Notes: generated by a model not told the origin, from the sequence alone. A stretch of DNA of 64,000 bases from Zancudomyces culisetae (GCA_001969505.1 LSSK01000318.1:1-64000); one strand, 5' to 3'; shown: positions 49,229 to 61,037, counted from the first letter of the stretch. Translations and numbers: made by a program.

Positions 49229-50278
49229 TTAGCGTATTTGGTTTGTTTTGTTCATTTTGAGCATACGATATTTTTGAATTGCCATTTCTCTTTCCTTTTC
49301 GAGGTTGTTGATTTGGTAGGGCGACAAATGCTCTTGCGATTTTTTCAGCTGTCTACGCTTTTCGTTCATTTTATCTAGTGGAGAGCTTTTGTTTGGATTT
49401 TTGACTCTGCTGGTTCTTTTCACCATCTCCCCGATTGCATCCTGCTTGCTAAATTTGGATATACTGTTTGCTACATCTACTGTTTTGCTACCTGCAGCAT
49501 TTCTACTGTTCATGTTTTGGCTTTCTGTTTTTGAAATTGTCTTTACGGAAGGGTAAACAATCTTTTTAAAGGTTTGTTTAGGCAATTGTGTAAACTTTGG
49601 TGGAGCTTCAGCTACATCATTAAACCTGATTCCATTATTGATACCTTCGACAGCTAGTTTCTTTTCAATTCGTTTTTCATCGACTTTTACCCGTTTTGCC
49701 AACTTCTTATCGAGTTGCTTTTCTTTACGGTTTTGTTGATTCCTAAACTTTCTATCGGAAGTTTTCTCTTCAGTATTAAAGTCAGTTGCATTACTATTTG
49801 ATTTTTTAGCTTTCTTGTTTTTGGAAGCATGTGAACTTTTATCAGGACCAGGGAGTTTTACCATTGGAATTTTTTGCAATTCTTGCTTCACACTTTCCTT
49901 GACACGCCGTTTAAACTCCTGATAAGTTTCTCCCTCCCCAAGTTTCAATTGCAAACTCTCATTTTTGTTCTTTTTCTTGCTTGTGGTTGTGTTTTTATCA
50001 TTCTCCTGTAATCTCATTACTCGGAGAAACTTTTTAGGAGCGTCTTCCTCAAAAGATACACTGGTTTCCTTTCTCTTTCTTGATACCTTCCCAAAAACCT
50101 GAGTTGGTGGTAGATCATGCACCTCACTATTGGTAATTATCAGCAAAGTTGTGGTTATCGAATTTAACTTATCCACAAGGTACCCTATCCCCAAAATTGC
50201 AAATTAGAAAATAAAAACAAATACATACTCGTTTTCTGTCGGATTTGATTCCTTTCTCTTCTTGAACTTTTTGACCAT
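49229..50278 (-). CDS. CCDC137-like nucleolar coiled-coil protein, two exons
   Basis: Exons 50278-50229 and 50126-49229 give 315 residues. The first encodes MVKKFKKRKESNPTEN and joins at GTATGT to DEVHDLPPTQVFGKVSRK. The open frame that runs upstream of 50126 in the second exon is intronic. The protein is Lys-rich with a KFLRVM motif, YQEFKRRVKESVKQEL, a long Arg/Lys/Glu helix (DRKFRNQQNRKEKQ, KRIEKKL), an APPKF segment and a C-terminal ERE-x-AIQKYRMLK helix. This order matches CCDC137-type proteins, which are nucleolar and poorly understood. Assignment is by motif order only. Confidence 0.68.
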
Positions 50279-53089
50279 TTCGAACTGATTTCTCCCTAAT
50301 TGATCTTTAGCTTCGTGAAATACTTTTAAAAAATTTTTATTGTACAACTGTAGATCAGAGTAAAAAATTAGAAACATTTTTTTTTTGAAATACTGAAATC
50401 GTAAATTTGTGGTAATTGGTTTGGTTGTGGAAATATGTCCAACAAATGTTGAACTACACCTATTTGTTCAAATTCGATACTTTTTCATGTTTGTAGCAAT
50501 AGATTGTGCTAGACATTGCTGCTAGTATTGAGGATAATGGTAGGCACGATATTCTAAAAGTGTATCAAAGCAGTTCTTTAATTACTGGTATTCAATGGTG
50601 TAACGATCCAGTTGACCTGTTAAAACTTGATTTTGACTTTATAAGTATACTTATTTCAAAATATTAACAATATCATAAGGCGAGTGAAGGTTTGTTGTTA
50701 AAGGTTATGTGAGTTTCAATTTGAGTAATGCTTGAAAAACAAAATGGCAAATAAATACCTGTTAAATGAAATTGACCAGGGGTTAAAGTACAAGTAATGA
50801 CGTGAACTTTCACTGAAGATTGCATTTGTGCTATTTTTTGATATTTATTTTGAGCATATAAATACCATATGCTTGAAAATAAGAGATATAATTTAATTAT
50901 TAATACTAACATAAAAGTTCAAAATACCCGAAAAGATATCCAAAAATGAGGATTGAGGTATTAAGAACCTTTGTACAACTAGTGAATTTAGGTGTCTACG
51001 ACAGTAGAAATGTATTGCAAGTTCATAAATAATAACCTCTACACAAATACCGAGAATAGTAAAGCGATTTAAAAATTTCTGAAACGCAGTACCTGTAATT
51101 GAAATTAAGGCTTATATTGAACATTTCACTAGACTAGATGCTGGAAGGAATGAAATATGCTTTTATGCTTTTTTTCTTTCATTTATGTATTTATTATTTT
51201 TATTTAAATGGTTGTGTATATATAAGTATATAGACACAAAGATAAATATAAAAAGCTGACTAACTGAAAAATCTAAACAATCCTGAACCTTATGACATAT
51301 GGTTTATTGATACTCTGAAGGTTAGTATGGTGTAGATAGTAGGACTAAAAAATCAAGTTTGAATTAAATTAACTAGTATACTATGGTTGAATCAGTTTGC
51401 GTATATAGATGATTCGCAGTCATTGGAAGCTATATTTATCATTTTGTCTCGATGACTGTGGCTGTACCCATAGCCGTGATATACTCTGGTATACCTGAGC
51501 TAGGTGATGAGTTGGGTATGGTATTAAGCAGATTTAATGTGGGTGTTGTAAAAGTGTTTTTGTTTGAATTAATTAAACTAGGCACACAGCTTTAACAAAG
51601 TAGGTAGATTCTGGGCACCAATAAGAAAAGGCACTTGGTATTTCAACTCAAATATGCATGATCATTCTGAAATTAACTATAATTGCTTTATTTTTAGTAC
51701 AGTCTGGTTGATGAGCTATGGAGAACTTCGAAATAACCGGTAATTATCATATACGGGTTTTCAAATGTTGAAAGAATGCGAATGCTACTTTAAATGGGTA
51801 AAATCAAATTATCATTAAAAAAATTGCGCAGGTTAATAAAAGCTTTAATGTTGTTGGAATAGCACAGAGCTTAATTAAGGTATGATGATTAAAGATTAGG
51901 TGACGATATATAACAATGGGGAAATAAGTATATGATGAGGATTTGTAAAATTCCTTGTTATACCAAAGCCAAAAAGATATAAAATAATATGCAATTAATA
52001 TTCGTGTCGGTAATTATATATATTTTCTATAAATAACATCAGCAATTTAGCTTTTAATATAAAAATAAAACAGAAAATAAGCAGGCCATTTAAAGCATCA
52101 GAAGGTAAAATAAATAGTAGACTCAACCCATCAACCTAGTCACCAAGAAAAGTATCGAATTTGAAAAATTGTGATAGAAAGTTGACAAATTATGTACAGT
52201 GAAGGGGAGGGTAATCAAAATGAATGGGTATGTCCCAAAACAACTTGTGTGACGCAAACTGTATATTACCTTGTGAATATCTTGTATCACAGAGTTAAGG
52301 CTTATAGAACGTGGGTAAGGACTATAGTTGATTGTATATAGTGATGAGAAGAGTGATTTATCCAACTTCAAGCTAAAAAGCCCCAGTAATATATACTCTG
52401 TCTTTGTAAAATGTAGATAGAACGCAGAATGGTGTGGGGCTGTTTTTTGTTCACAGGTTGATTATAACCCATGAGTACGTAAAAAAGTTTAATTCAAATA
52501 TTACGTTTTATGGCAAACTTGGAAAATAGTACAAATGGAAAAAGAAAAGATATTGTCCTGATAAAAGCTGAAAAAAGAGACCAAAACTTACAAGACCAAT
52601 GAAAACAATGTAATTTTCAATAAATTACCAAATTTGTCAAAAGCTGGAAAAAAAATTTAATGTAAAGTAAAGGATTTACATAAAACGAATAATGATATTT
52701 GTTATACAAAAGTAAAGACAATGGTCAGGATTTGTAATAAACACTGATGTTCATTAGAATGAGCTGGTGAGAGGAGAAACTGTAAAAAAAAAAAAGAAAA
52801 AAAAAGAAACACGACTGAAAATCTTGATGGTTAATTAAATAGAAATAGACTAAAAAGCATTTACGTTAAAACCAAAAATGAGGCATCATCCAAGTTAAAG
52901 ATAAAAATAATAAGGATCAACAAGAAAAAAATAAAAAAGTCAGGGCCTGTAATAGAAGAGGCCGTTTTTATGTTTTGTTTATTTTATTTTATTTTAATTT
53001 CAAGGAATGAATAGTGGCACTGAATGATAAATGATTGGAATTTATAAAGTAAAAGTAAAATGTATGCAAGAACAATAAGGTGAAAGGAA
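50279..53089. other. Long spacer (2.8 kb), no recognisable gene
   Basis: AT-rich. It contains a 47-codon plus-strand ORF (51452-51595) and an 82-codon minus ORF (52371-52123), neither with a recognisable domain. Poly-A runs occur near 52780-52805. Confidence 0.5.
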
Positions 53090-56000
53090 ATGGAAACTGC
53101 AAAGAAAAATAAAGGAAGATTGAAACTTAAAAGCCTAAATATACTGGAAAAGACGAAATCAATGGGAAAAATCGAGGAAGAAACAGTAGGCAAAGACGAT
53201 CACTTCATGATGACGGTGCCAATGGTTAATATTATTCAGAATCAAAAGAAACAGGACAAAGAAAGCGAACGCTATAGTTTTACGAATACAACAGAAAGGG
53301 AGGACAGAATGGATATCGGGGATAGGGAAGATAAAAAAGAATATTATGTGAAAGAGGTCCAAAGTAAAAAGAAGAGTGTGGAAAGCAATAAAGAGACAGA
53401 GGTGAAATGGACTCGTCCGCATGCCAAATCAGTGGATAAAAACTGGTGGTTTAAACCAAAAATAAGAAGGAACAGGAATGTAAGGGGCGAGACAAAAGCT
53501 GTAGAAAATGTGGCAGATACAGGGGGAGATGGAGGTATTAGTCTATTTTCAGAGCTGGAGCTGTTAGGGTCAAAATATAACAAGGGAGAAGGCGGAGGAG
53601 CTATACAAAGAAAGAATACGGTTGAAGGGGAAAGAGGAAGGAATCAAATACTTCGGATAGCTGAGGAGCTAGAAAACAAGACGGAGTCATTTCTATCAAA
53701 TCAACATGAACCGAGACGTATGAGCAAAAGTACAGAGCAAACAGTAGGCAGAGAGGGGGAGAGGAAACGGGCAGCAGTTACAAAGCAAGGCAGGATAAGA
53801 GGAAATAGCAGGGCAATTGAAGAAGGGAAGGACAACTCGATGGATGATGATGAGCTGTCACCACAGATATCATTGACTAGGTTTATAGCAATGTGTGGAC
53901 GTGTGAGCAGCGGGTCAGAGGAAGGACAGAGTGGCGATATAAGAAAAGAGTTGAAGCATACAAGAAGTGGACTTAGGGTTGAGGATATGCTGGATATGTT
54001 TTCAGAAGAGAAGACACAAGAAAATAAGGGAGGGAAGGTTTTGGGGAAAGAAAAGGAGGAGCCAAGTAATGATTGGGCAAAGATTATAGATGTATTTGAC
54101 AGAGATATAGAGATAGGATATAGCAACCGAGAGCTAGATGTTATAGCCAGGGTGATATATGGAAGTGGCGAGGCTACAATAGAGGAATTGTCAGAGATAT
54201 GTGCAAAATTTTATAACAAGAAGTACAAAGGAGAGGATATATTAGAGCCAGAAAGGCATATAGATATACTGGGAGAACCAAGCGAGTTTGGAAAGGCAGT
54301 TTTGAAGACATATTTTGAGCTGTTTGATTTTGAGAAGGATCGGGTGGATATAGCGTTTAGAAAAGTATGTAAAAAACTATTAATTAATGGAGAGACACAG
54401 GTAATAGATAGAGTACTTTATGGGTTTGCAAAAAGGTATCAGGATTGTAACAAGGAGAAATCCGAGTTTGGAACGGTGGAGAATGTTCATACGGTGGCAT
54501 ATTCGATACTATTGTTGAATACAGATTTACACATTGCGGATTTGAGGTCAAGTGAGAGAATGAGTAAAATGGGATATATACAAAATACGATAGAGGCACT
54601 AAAGTTTAATGAGGATGAAAAGGAGAAAGAGAAAGAGAAAGAGAAAGAGAAAGAGAAAGAGAAAGAGAAAGAGAAAGAGAGGGAAAGAGAAAGGGAGAGG
54701 GAAGAGAGACAAGAAAGAGGAGTAGGAAGAGTAAAGGGAAGGACAAAAGACGGAGAGAGAGAAAAGCGGAAAAAGGAGAGGGAAAGAAAGAAGGGGGGGA
54801 ATCTAGATAATAGGATGTTTGAAGAAAGGGGCGAGCGGTGGGCAGGAAGGAAAACGTCAGTGGGATCAGAAGCAAGAATGGTATATGAAGGTTCATCTAG
54901 TAGTTTAAATGTAGATAAAACAGATGAAATAACAAGAGTGACGGGAGAAAGCGGGGTCAAAAGAATGTTTAGCACGAATAGTAGTGATAGTGTGGTTAGC
55001 GAAAATATCCGAAGATTGCAAGATGAGGTGGTATTGGTATTGAGTAGTGTGGAATCGAGCGAGAGTTTGGTAAATGGTAGAGCGGAAAGGGGAGGAAAAG
55101 TAAAGGGGAATAAGGTAACGAGTCAAGCGGAACAAGAGGATACAACAAAAATATTAGATTTGCAAGGTATGGTGGGATATGGGATCGGGATTCCGAGTAT
55201 GTACAAAGGGAAGGTAGGAGGAGAGAATAATAATCAAAAGAGAAAAAAATCGTACAACAATGTTAGTTTTGACATCAGCAAGTTGGGATTAGACAAAAAA
55301 CATTATTTGGCGAGTAATACAGAACAAGCAAGTATAGAAAACATTGGGAATATTTTGAAGCAGATATATGTAGGAATTAAGAGTAAGCCATTGGAAAAGC
55401 CGATGGCTAGTAAAAAAAAGAAGAAATATATCAGTATGAATACTAGTGCGAATACCAGTGCGAATGTTAGTATGGTTTATAGTGGAAATACAATTGGAAT
55501 ATCTAATGAAAATGAACAAGAAGTAGTGTATTTTGGTAGGGGAAGTAGTGGAGCAAGGTCAGTGATTGAAGCGGGAGGAGTGCCTAGAAAGACGTCGATA
55601 GTAGAAAACATCAAGTCAATGAGTGGGTTGAAGCGAATGACATCGTTTGATGGAGAATTGACGAAGGGTAAAAAGGGGGAGAGCAAAGGGTTTAGAATGA
55701 ACAATGGAGTATCGATTCAAGGAATCCACAGAGGAGGAATGGTGAGTTCGGCGAGTGTTCATAAGGGAGTGGTGGTAGACAAAGGGATTGGAAATGATGA
55801 TTTGATGTATTTTGGTGGAGGGAAAGTTAAGGAGGAAGAGAAAGAGAAAGAGAAAGAGAAAGATGAAGAGGATGGAGAAAAGAACATTACGGTGGAAATG
55901 ATAAAGGAAAAGTTGATGAAAGGGATAAAGTATACCGAGACAAAGCAAACGGTAGTGGAGAGTTACTTTGCCAATCGAATGTACAGAATCGGTGGAGTAT

Positions 56001-58258
56001 TGCGGTATAAATATACAGGGAAGCGAGTTGGAAGTCGAGGGTTTGATGCGTCGTGGGCTTTGTGTTATTTGTTTATAGACAATGCCAATCTGGAGATTTT
56101 TAAGTTTATCGATGATGCACAATCGACTTACAGGTTGGGTAGTGTGTTTTTTACGGATGAGAATGAGCGACAAAGCAGCGGTCATTTGGAAAGGACAGCG
56201 AAGAATCTGTTTTTGGAAAGCATTCCACTGCGCCACACGTATTCCCAAATCATGCCTCCGCCTGGATACTCCAAAAAGAAGCCGCATGTGGTGGCGTTGT
56301 CGGCTAGTGCAGATCGGTTGTACCTGTTCCAAACAGCATCTGATGCCGAGGCGCAATACTGGGCGTCTGTAATGAATTTCTGGGCGGCGCTGGATTCGAG
56401 CGTTCCTGATCCTTCGTCGTTTGTAACCAACAAGCCAGTCTATGGATGGAACCAAGTTGCTACTACAAAGGCGAGTGTTCGAAGCATCAGCAGTACTTTT
56501 AATTCCCAAGTCACAGCAGCTCACTCGGAAAGCAACAATACGTCCAGCCCTGTATCTTTCCAGGAATCAACTAGATCTCTCTCGTCTGTTTTTAGTCCGA
56601 GCGGCAGTTTTGGAACCAATGCGACTAATTTTTTGCGTGAGTTTCGGAAACAAAGCTCTGTTCAACACTGGACTCCTCCTCTTGATCCATTTTATCCCGC
56701 GTCACTCAAGTTTAAATATCTGCTATTTGTTTCTTCTAATCAATCAAGTCAACCGAATCAAGTAAGCCAATCAAACCAATCAAACCAATCAAACCAATCG
56801 AGTCAATCTAATGATCAAAGCGACTTTGATTTCTTTAGTATCGCCACTGCTGATTTGCTTTCTCGCCAACTTTGTGTATTCACTGCCCATATTGCATTGC
56901 TGGACAATGAACTAAGTGCTCACCAACTCAATTACCTTTCCATATCATCTAAACTTAAAAGTTCTAGCATCAGTGGTTCCATTTCTTCTACATCGAATTC
57001 GTCTTCCCAATCCAAAGCCCATTCCGTCACTATTCATAACTGGGAAAAACGGTCTCAATATTTATTAGCTGAACTGATAAAGTATAAAAACTATCTTGAC
57101 TTGTTGGAGCGAATTCAATCTGAGATTTCTGATCTCTACATGTCTGGAAATAATCATTACCAAGCCCATATTCAAACTCAAACTCAAGCTCAAACTCAAT
57201 CTGTACTTTCTCATTCTGTACATTCTTTAGCTTCCTCAGTTAAAAATCACAGTAACAATAGTGTATCCACTCAAAAAACAAACCCGAGATTTGCAAATTC
57301 ACTTACTTCTCCTACTTCCAATCCTTCTCTCTCCAACATTATGTCTATCTCTAGTTACTTGCTCGACTCTTCATTCAACAACTCTGATAATTCCACCTCT
57401 CCTTCTTCCAAACTTGATGATTCGATCAATGATTCATTCCAAAAGCTTGCTATCAACGATCCTATTCAATCTCAATCCCAATCTCAATCCCAACCTCAGT
57501 CTACACCTACATCTACATCTACCTCATCCCTCAGACCTAGAAATGGCTCTTCTTCCAATAACGAAGTCTATTCCAACATTCTGGATTATATTGAGCTTTC
57601 CAATCTCATTTCAAACTCAAATCATACTTCCCTCTCCCTCCCTCCAACTTCCAAACCTTCTATTTCTGCTCTTTCCTCAACTCCTGACTTGAACACTCCT
57701 ACTTTTAAAAATCCAAACTATTTGGCTGTTTCCAAACCTTCTTTTACCTCCACACCCAATCCTAATTCCAATTCTAGTCCTTCTCTTAGCATCAATTCTA
57801 ACTCTCCTATTCAGATTCCCTCCAAAAAATCCACTAAACTTAACTTCAAAAAACCCTCACTATCGCTAATGTTCCAGCCCAGAGTCTCCTCTAAACTTGG
57901 TTCTATCAAGTCTTTAAACCAATCAAACCCCGAGAAATCCCACATTTTCATGAAAAAATCCAAGTTTGATGTTACTTCCATTCCCACACCTGCTTCTACT
58001 TCTACTTCTCCTATTGAATTTCCTCAGTCTGTCTCTTCCAACAGACCCGAAACCTTCAAACCTGTATCATCCGCCAAAAATGATATCTTGGCTAGTCCCT
58101 CAATTAAATCTCAACCTTCTAAGCTTAGCAACGACTATAATTCAGCTCCAATCAACCCGGAAAGTTACAAACAACGCTCTATAAGTACTAGTAGCAAAAT
58201 CAGTCATCTTAGTTATGCTAGTAGTGGCAGTGCAAGTTATTTCTCTGCCAATAATTAG
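53090..58258 (+). CDS. Sec7-PH Arf guanine-nucleotide exchange factor (Syt1-like)
   Basis: A 1722-residue single-exon protein. The Sec7 domain is at about 334-508, with catalytic glutamate finger Glu435 in NGETQVIDRVLYGFAKRY and VAYSILLLNTDLH, the second Sec7 signature. A pleckstrin-homology domain follows at about 966-1100 (GGVLRYKYTG, DASWALCYLF). The arrangement matches fungal Syt1-type Arf GEFs, which activate Arf GTPases at Golgi or endosomal membranes. A near-pure Glu/Lys/Arg tract (510-540) abuts the Sec7 domain. The C-terminal ~600 residues are Ser/Asn/Pro/Gln-rich. Coding-strand composition flips from purine-rich (5') to pyrimidine-rich (3') near 56200. Confidence 0.82.
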   Translation: METAKKNKGRLKLKSLNILEKTKSMGKIEEETVGKDDHFMMTVPMVNIIQNQKKQDKESERYSFTNTTEREDRMDIGDREDKKEYYVKEVQSKKKSVESNKETEVKWTRPHAKSVDKNWWFKPKIRRNRNVRGETKAVENVADTGGDGGISLFSELELLGSKYNKGEGGGAIQRKNTVEGERGRNQILRIAEELENKTESFLSNQHEPRRMSKSTEQTVGREGERKRAAVTKQGRIRGNSRAIEEGKDNSMDDDELSPQISLTRFIAMCGRVSSGSEEGQSGDIRKELKHTRSGLRVEDMLDMFSEEKTQENKGGKVLGKEKEEPSNDWAKIIDVFDRDIEIGYSNRELDVIARVIYGSGEATIEELSEICAKFYNKKYKGEDILEPERHIDILGEPSEFGKAVLKTYFELFDFEKDRVDIAFRKVCKKLLINGETQVIDRVLYGFAKRYQDCNKEKSEFGTVENVHTVAYSILLLNTDLHIADLRSSERMSKMGYIQNTIEALKFNEDEKEKEKEKEKEKEKEKEKEKEREREREREERQERGVGRVKGRTKDGEREKRKKERERKKGGNLDNRMFEERGERWAGRKTSVGSEARMVYEGSSSSLNVDKTDEITRVTGESGVKRMFSTNSSDSVVSENIRRLQDEVVLVLSSVESSESLVNGRAERGGKVKGNKVTSQAEQEDTTKILDLQGMVGYGIGIPSMYKGKVGGENNNQKRKKSYNNVSFDISKLGLDKKHYLASNTEQASIENIGNILKQIYVGIKSKPLEKPMASKKKKKYISMNTSANTSANVSMVYSGNTIGISNENEQEVVYFGRGSSGARSVIEAGGVPRKTSIVENIKSMSGLKRMTSFDGELTKGKKGESKGFRMNNGVSIQGIHRGGMVSSASVHKGVVVDKGIGNDDLMYFGGGKVKEEEKEKEKEKDEEDGEKNITVEMIKEKLMKGIKYTETKQTVVESYFANRMYRIGGVLRYKYTGKRVGSRGFDASWALCYLFIDNANLEIFKFIDDAQSTYRLGSVFFTDENERQSSGHLERTAKNLFLESIPLRHTYSQIMPPPGYSKKKPHVVALSASADRLYLFQTASDAEAQYWASVMNFWAALDSSVPDPSSFVTNKPVYGWNQVATTKASVRSISSTFNSQVTAAHSESNNTSSPVSFQESTRSLSSVFSPSGSFGTNATNFLREFRKQSSVQHWTPPLDPFYPASLKFKYLLFVSSNQSSQPNQVSQSNQSNQSNQSSQSNDQSDFDFFSIATADLLSRQLCVFTAHIALLDNELSAHQLNYLSISSKLKSSSISGSISSTSNSSSQSKAHSVTIHNWEKRSQYLLAELIKYKNYLDLLERIQSEISDLYMSGNNHYQAHIQTQTQAQTQSVLSHSVHSLASSVKNHSNNSVSTQKTNPRFANSLTSPTSNPSLSNIMSISSYLLDSSFNNSDNSTSPSSKLDDSINDSFQKLAINDPIQSQSQSQSQPQSTPTSTSTSSLRPRNGSSSNNEVYSNILDYIELSNLISNSNHTSLSLPPTSKPSISALSSTPDLNTPTFKNPNYLAVSKPSFTSTPNPNSNSSPSLSINSNSPIQIPSKKSTKLNFKKPSLSLMFQPRVSSKLGSIKSLNQSNPEKSHIFMKKSKFDVTSIPTPASTSTSPIEFPQSVSSNRPETFKPVSSAKNDILASPSIKSQPSKLSNDYNSAPINPESYKQRSISTSSKISHLSYASSGSASYFSANN
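54617..54700 (+). repeat. GAGAAA tandem repeat encoding Glu-Lys
   Basis: About ten gagaaa units, then gagagg variants, encode the (EK)n(ER)n tract just after the Sec7 domain. Confidence 0.85.
56735..56810 (+). repeat. Short tandem repeat encoding Gln-Ser-Asn
   Basis: Repeats of caatcaaac encode (NQS)n in the pyrimidine-rich half of the Sec7 protein. Confidence 0.65.
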
Positions 58259-59482
58259 ATTACCTACTTTTAGACTTGCCACAACATATCACACCACAAA
58301 TATCACAAATACCACAAATACCACAAATGCATCCATCAATCAACTAAAATTAGCTTCAGATTCTACAATCCTTTGAATGCTGTTTACTTTTTTTCTCTAC
58401 TATTTATAACTATCCATTTTGTCATTTTTGGATGAGATTTTGTCCCTATATTCTGCATAACTTTTCCAAATTCTAATCAAGAGTAAACTATGTGTCTGAA
58501 TGAGTGTGTATAGCAATCATAGCAAATTTTGAATTTCACATTAATTGCCACCTGGTTATTTACAACATGGGTTAAATTACAATTATAATACAATATCATT
58601 GTTTTTTTTAATACTATTTTATCACATTTTAGATTTATTTATTATCCATTTTATTAATCATTAAAATATCTTTATATTTTATCAAACGTCCATATAAATC
58701 AATAACACTCTAATTATAAATTAACATTGGTCTTTTCACTTTTTCACCTGAATCAGTATATTTATATTTATGTATGTACATTACATTTCAATGTGCATGT
58801 TCATTTCCTAGTTTACTATATAGACAAAACAAGAAAGTTACCTAGAAGGGTCCATCATGAATATTTTGTTTTGTTTTGTTATTTTAGTTTTGTTTTAATC
58901 ATATAAATGATTGCTGACAAATGATAATCATCCGTGTAATACAATTTCCTCTTTGATGGTGTTGTTTTTGTTCTTTCTGATTATTGTGTTTCTAAAAAGA
59001 AAGAAAACAATTTTCATTATACTAGTCAAGGGCTCTGTCCCAACTAATCAAAAACTAATTTAAAATAGCCGCAGTTAAATATTTCAAATTAGGCTTCTAA
59101 AACGGGGGCAGATATACACTCCCTTCCACTCACTTCTTCCCAAATGGTTAAACTTCATGTACAATGACAACTACGTATAAAACATAAAAGTAACAAAAAT
59201 GAGCGAGTTTTTGCGACCCAAAATATAAAATAAACCAAATAAATAATAGGCCTTTGGTTATTCAACATTTCAATATTCGAGCATCAAAAAAATTCCATTG
59301 TTACCTGAGGCTTGTTAGTTGGCTTTTAAGTACTAAATTTCCATCCCAGTCATTTTTTTTTCTTCCTAAGGGTATTTATATTCTCAAAATTGTTGACTTT
59401 GTTTAGTTTTGTTTTTCAAATCTATATTCGTCATTATCCTTTTCAACTTGGTAAACATATAGCATTCAGATATACTTCAAGG
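58259..59482. other. Spacer, no recognisable gene
   Basis: 1.2 kb, AT-rich, with a short ACAAATACC-type repeat at about 58290-58330. It contains the 3' end of the Sec7 gene and the promoter of the signal peptide peptidase gene. Confidence 0.5.
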
Positions 59483-60844
59483 ATGAGTTCTGGTTTGTAC
59501 GTTGCGTATGGCGCCATTGCTTCAATGGCACTCTTGCCCATTTATTACGGATCTTTTAACTCTATTACAAAACTAAAGGTAACTCTTTTCTCTCTATACA
59601 CTTACCTTACACTCGTTTTTTTTTATCTTTCTTTTTTTTATTTGTATAATTTTACTTTTTAGCCTAAATACCTAAAACTCTTATATTTATTTATATATGT
59701 TTTATTTTGAAATTAGGGACCCGAAAGGAAAAAAACCAAATTCTTCCAGGAATACTCCGACTCGGAAGACAGCGACGATGAAGAAGCCGAGGGTCTTACT
59801 ACTCAAGATGCGTACATGTATCCAGTGTACGGGTCCGCCACTCTGCTTTCTCTATACCTTGTTCTCAAATACTTTAATGTCGATTATGTAAATATGCTGA
59901 TGACTGTGTATTTTTCTGTTGCCGGGATAGGCGCCCTCGCCCACACTCTTGTTACGATTGCCAAGGGTACAACAAACATCAAGCTACCGCTCTACTACCT
60001 TAGCCTGGTCCACAAACAAAAAGAACAGTTTTTGATCAAATTCACCAAATTGCACTTGATCACATTGGGGCTGTCGACTGTGCTCACTGGTCTCTATTTC
60101 CTACTCGAAAAGAACTGGATCCTCTCCAACCTGATTGGTCTGGCCTTTTCGTTTGGTGCAATCAAACTCATGAAGCTAGAATCCTTCAAAACTGGAATCA
60201 TTATGCTCATGGGTCTGTTTTTCTACGATATTTTCTGGGTCTTTGGAACCGAAGTCATGGTATCTGTTGCCAAGAACCTCGACGCTCCCATCAAACTGCT
60301 CTTTCCAAAGGATATTTTAAACACACCAGGCATCTTTGGTCTAAAGCCAATCAAGTCCTTTGTGATGCTGGGTCTGGGGGACATTGTCATTCCTGGAATC
60401 TATATTGCCCTCTGCCTAAGATTTGACAGAAGCCAGTATCTCAAGAAAGTTGGTTATGTGCCAAAACAACCATTGCCATCAGTTTTAAAAGGAAAGTCAA
60501 AAGGATTCAAGTTTGAAACACCATACTTCAACACTTGTTTTGTAGCCTATATCTTTGGTTTGATAACTACTGTGTTTGTAATGCATACCTTCAAGGCTGC
60601 CCAACCCGCCTTGTTGTACTTGTCACCAGCTTGCACCTTGTCTACCATTATCCTCGCTGCTGCTCGTGGTGAATTATCCGACTTTTTCGCTTATACTGAA
60701 GAATTCCTTCCTGAAGAAGGTAAAACTGTTTCTCCCAACCCCCAGAAATCGTCTAGAACCAACAACAAGGACGATTTGGATGTTAATGAGAAGTACTCCT
60801 CAGTAAAAGCCAATTCTTCGAAAAAATCAAGGAAGGATGAGTAA
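59483..60844 (+). CDS. Signal peptide peptidase (SPP/Ypf1), two exons
   Basis: An intramembrane aspartyl protease of the ER that cuts signal-peptide remnants in the bilayer. Exons 59483-59578 and 59717-60844 give 407 residues and about nine hydrophobic segments. Catalytic Asp203 is in YDIFWVF and Asp254 in GLGD; the conserved QPALLYL motif is at 328-334. The C-terminus is hydrophilic (KKSRKDE). Start: an in-frame ATG exists at 59390, but the 59483 ATG begins the family-like hydrophobic segment after a short luminal end and fits the size better. The acidic segment just after the junction (DSEDSDDEE) forms the first loop. Intron 138 nt. Converges on RRS1. Confidence 0.92.
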
Positions 60845-61037
60845 GCCCTGTTCTAGTGAAATTTGATCTTTATATTGTATACAGAAAAATCTTGTAGTTT
60901 TCATTGTTTTTATTTCTATCAAACTTGGTGTAAAAGAAAACACAATATAATATATATACTTTTATCATAAATAAGAAAGCTATAAACAGACTCAAAGATT
61001 TATACAAATATGAAAGGAATCATAAAGTTGCAAAAAA

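Noticed and set aside
50127-50194. Start of the CCDC137-like protein at 50194
   Set aside because: The implied N-terminus does not resemble the protein, and a phase-consistent upstream exon explains the region as intron.
51452-51595. A 47-codon plus-strand ORF in the 50279-53089 spacer
   Set aside because: No domain, no neighbouring exon and no promoter feature; the length is within chance expectation.
52123-52371. An 82-codon minus-strand ORF
   Set aside because: No domain or context; probably chance in AT-rich sequence.
53159-56524. Long antisense frames in the Sec7 gene
   Set aside because: Same cause: a purine-rich sense strand gives few stops on the reverse strand. No domain is visible.
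58290-58330. Short ACAAATACC repeats as a CRISPR-like array
   Set aside because: Units are too short, contiguous and without spacers; this is a simple repeat in a eukaryotic spacer.
59390-59482. Upstream ATG of signal peptide peptidase at 59390
   Set aside because: It would add 31 residues before the family-like start; the 59483 start fits the family better, though the longer form is not excluded.
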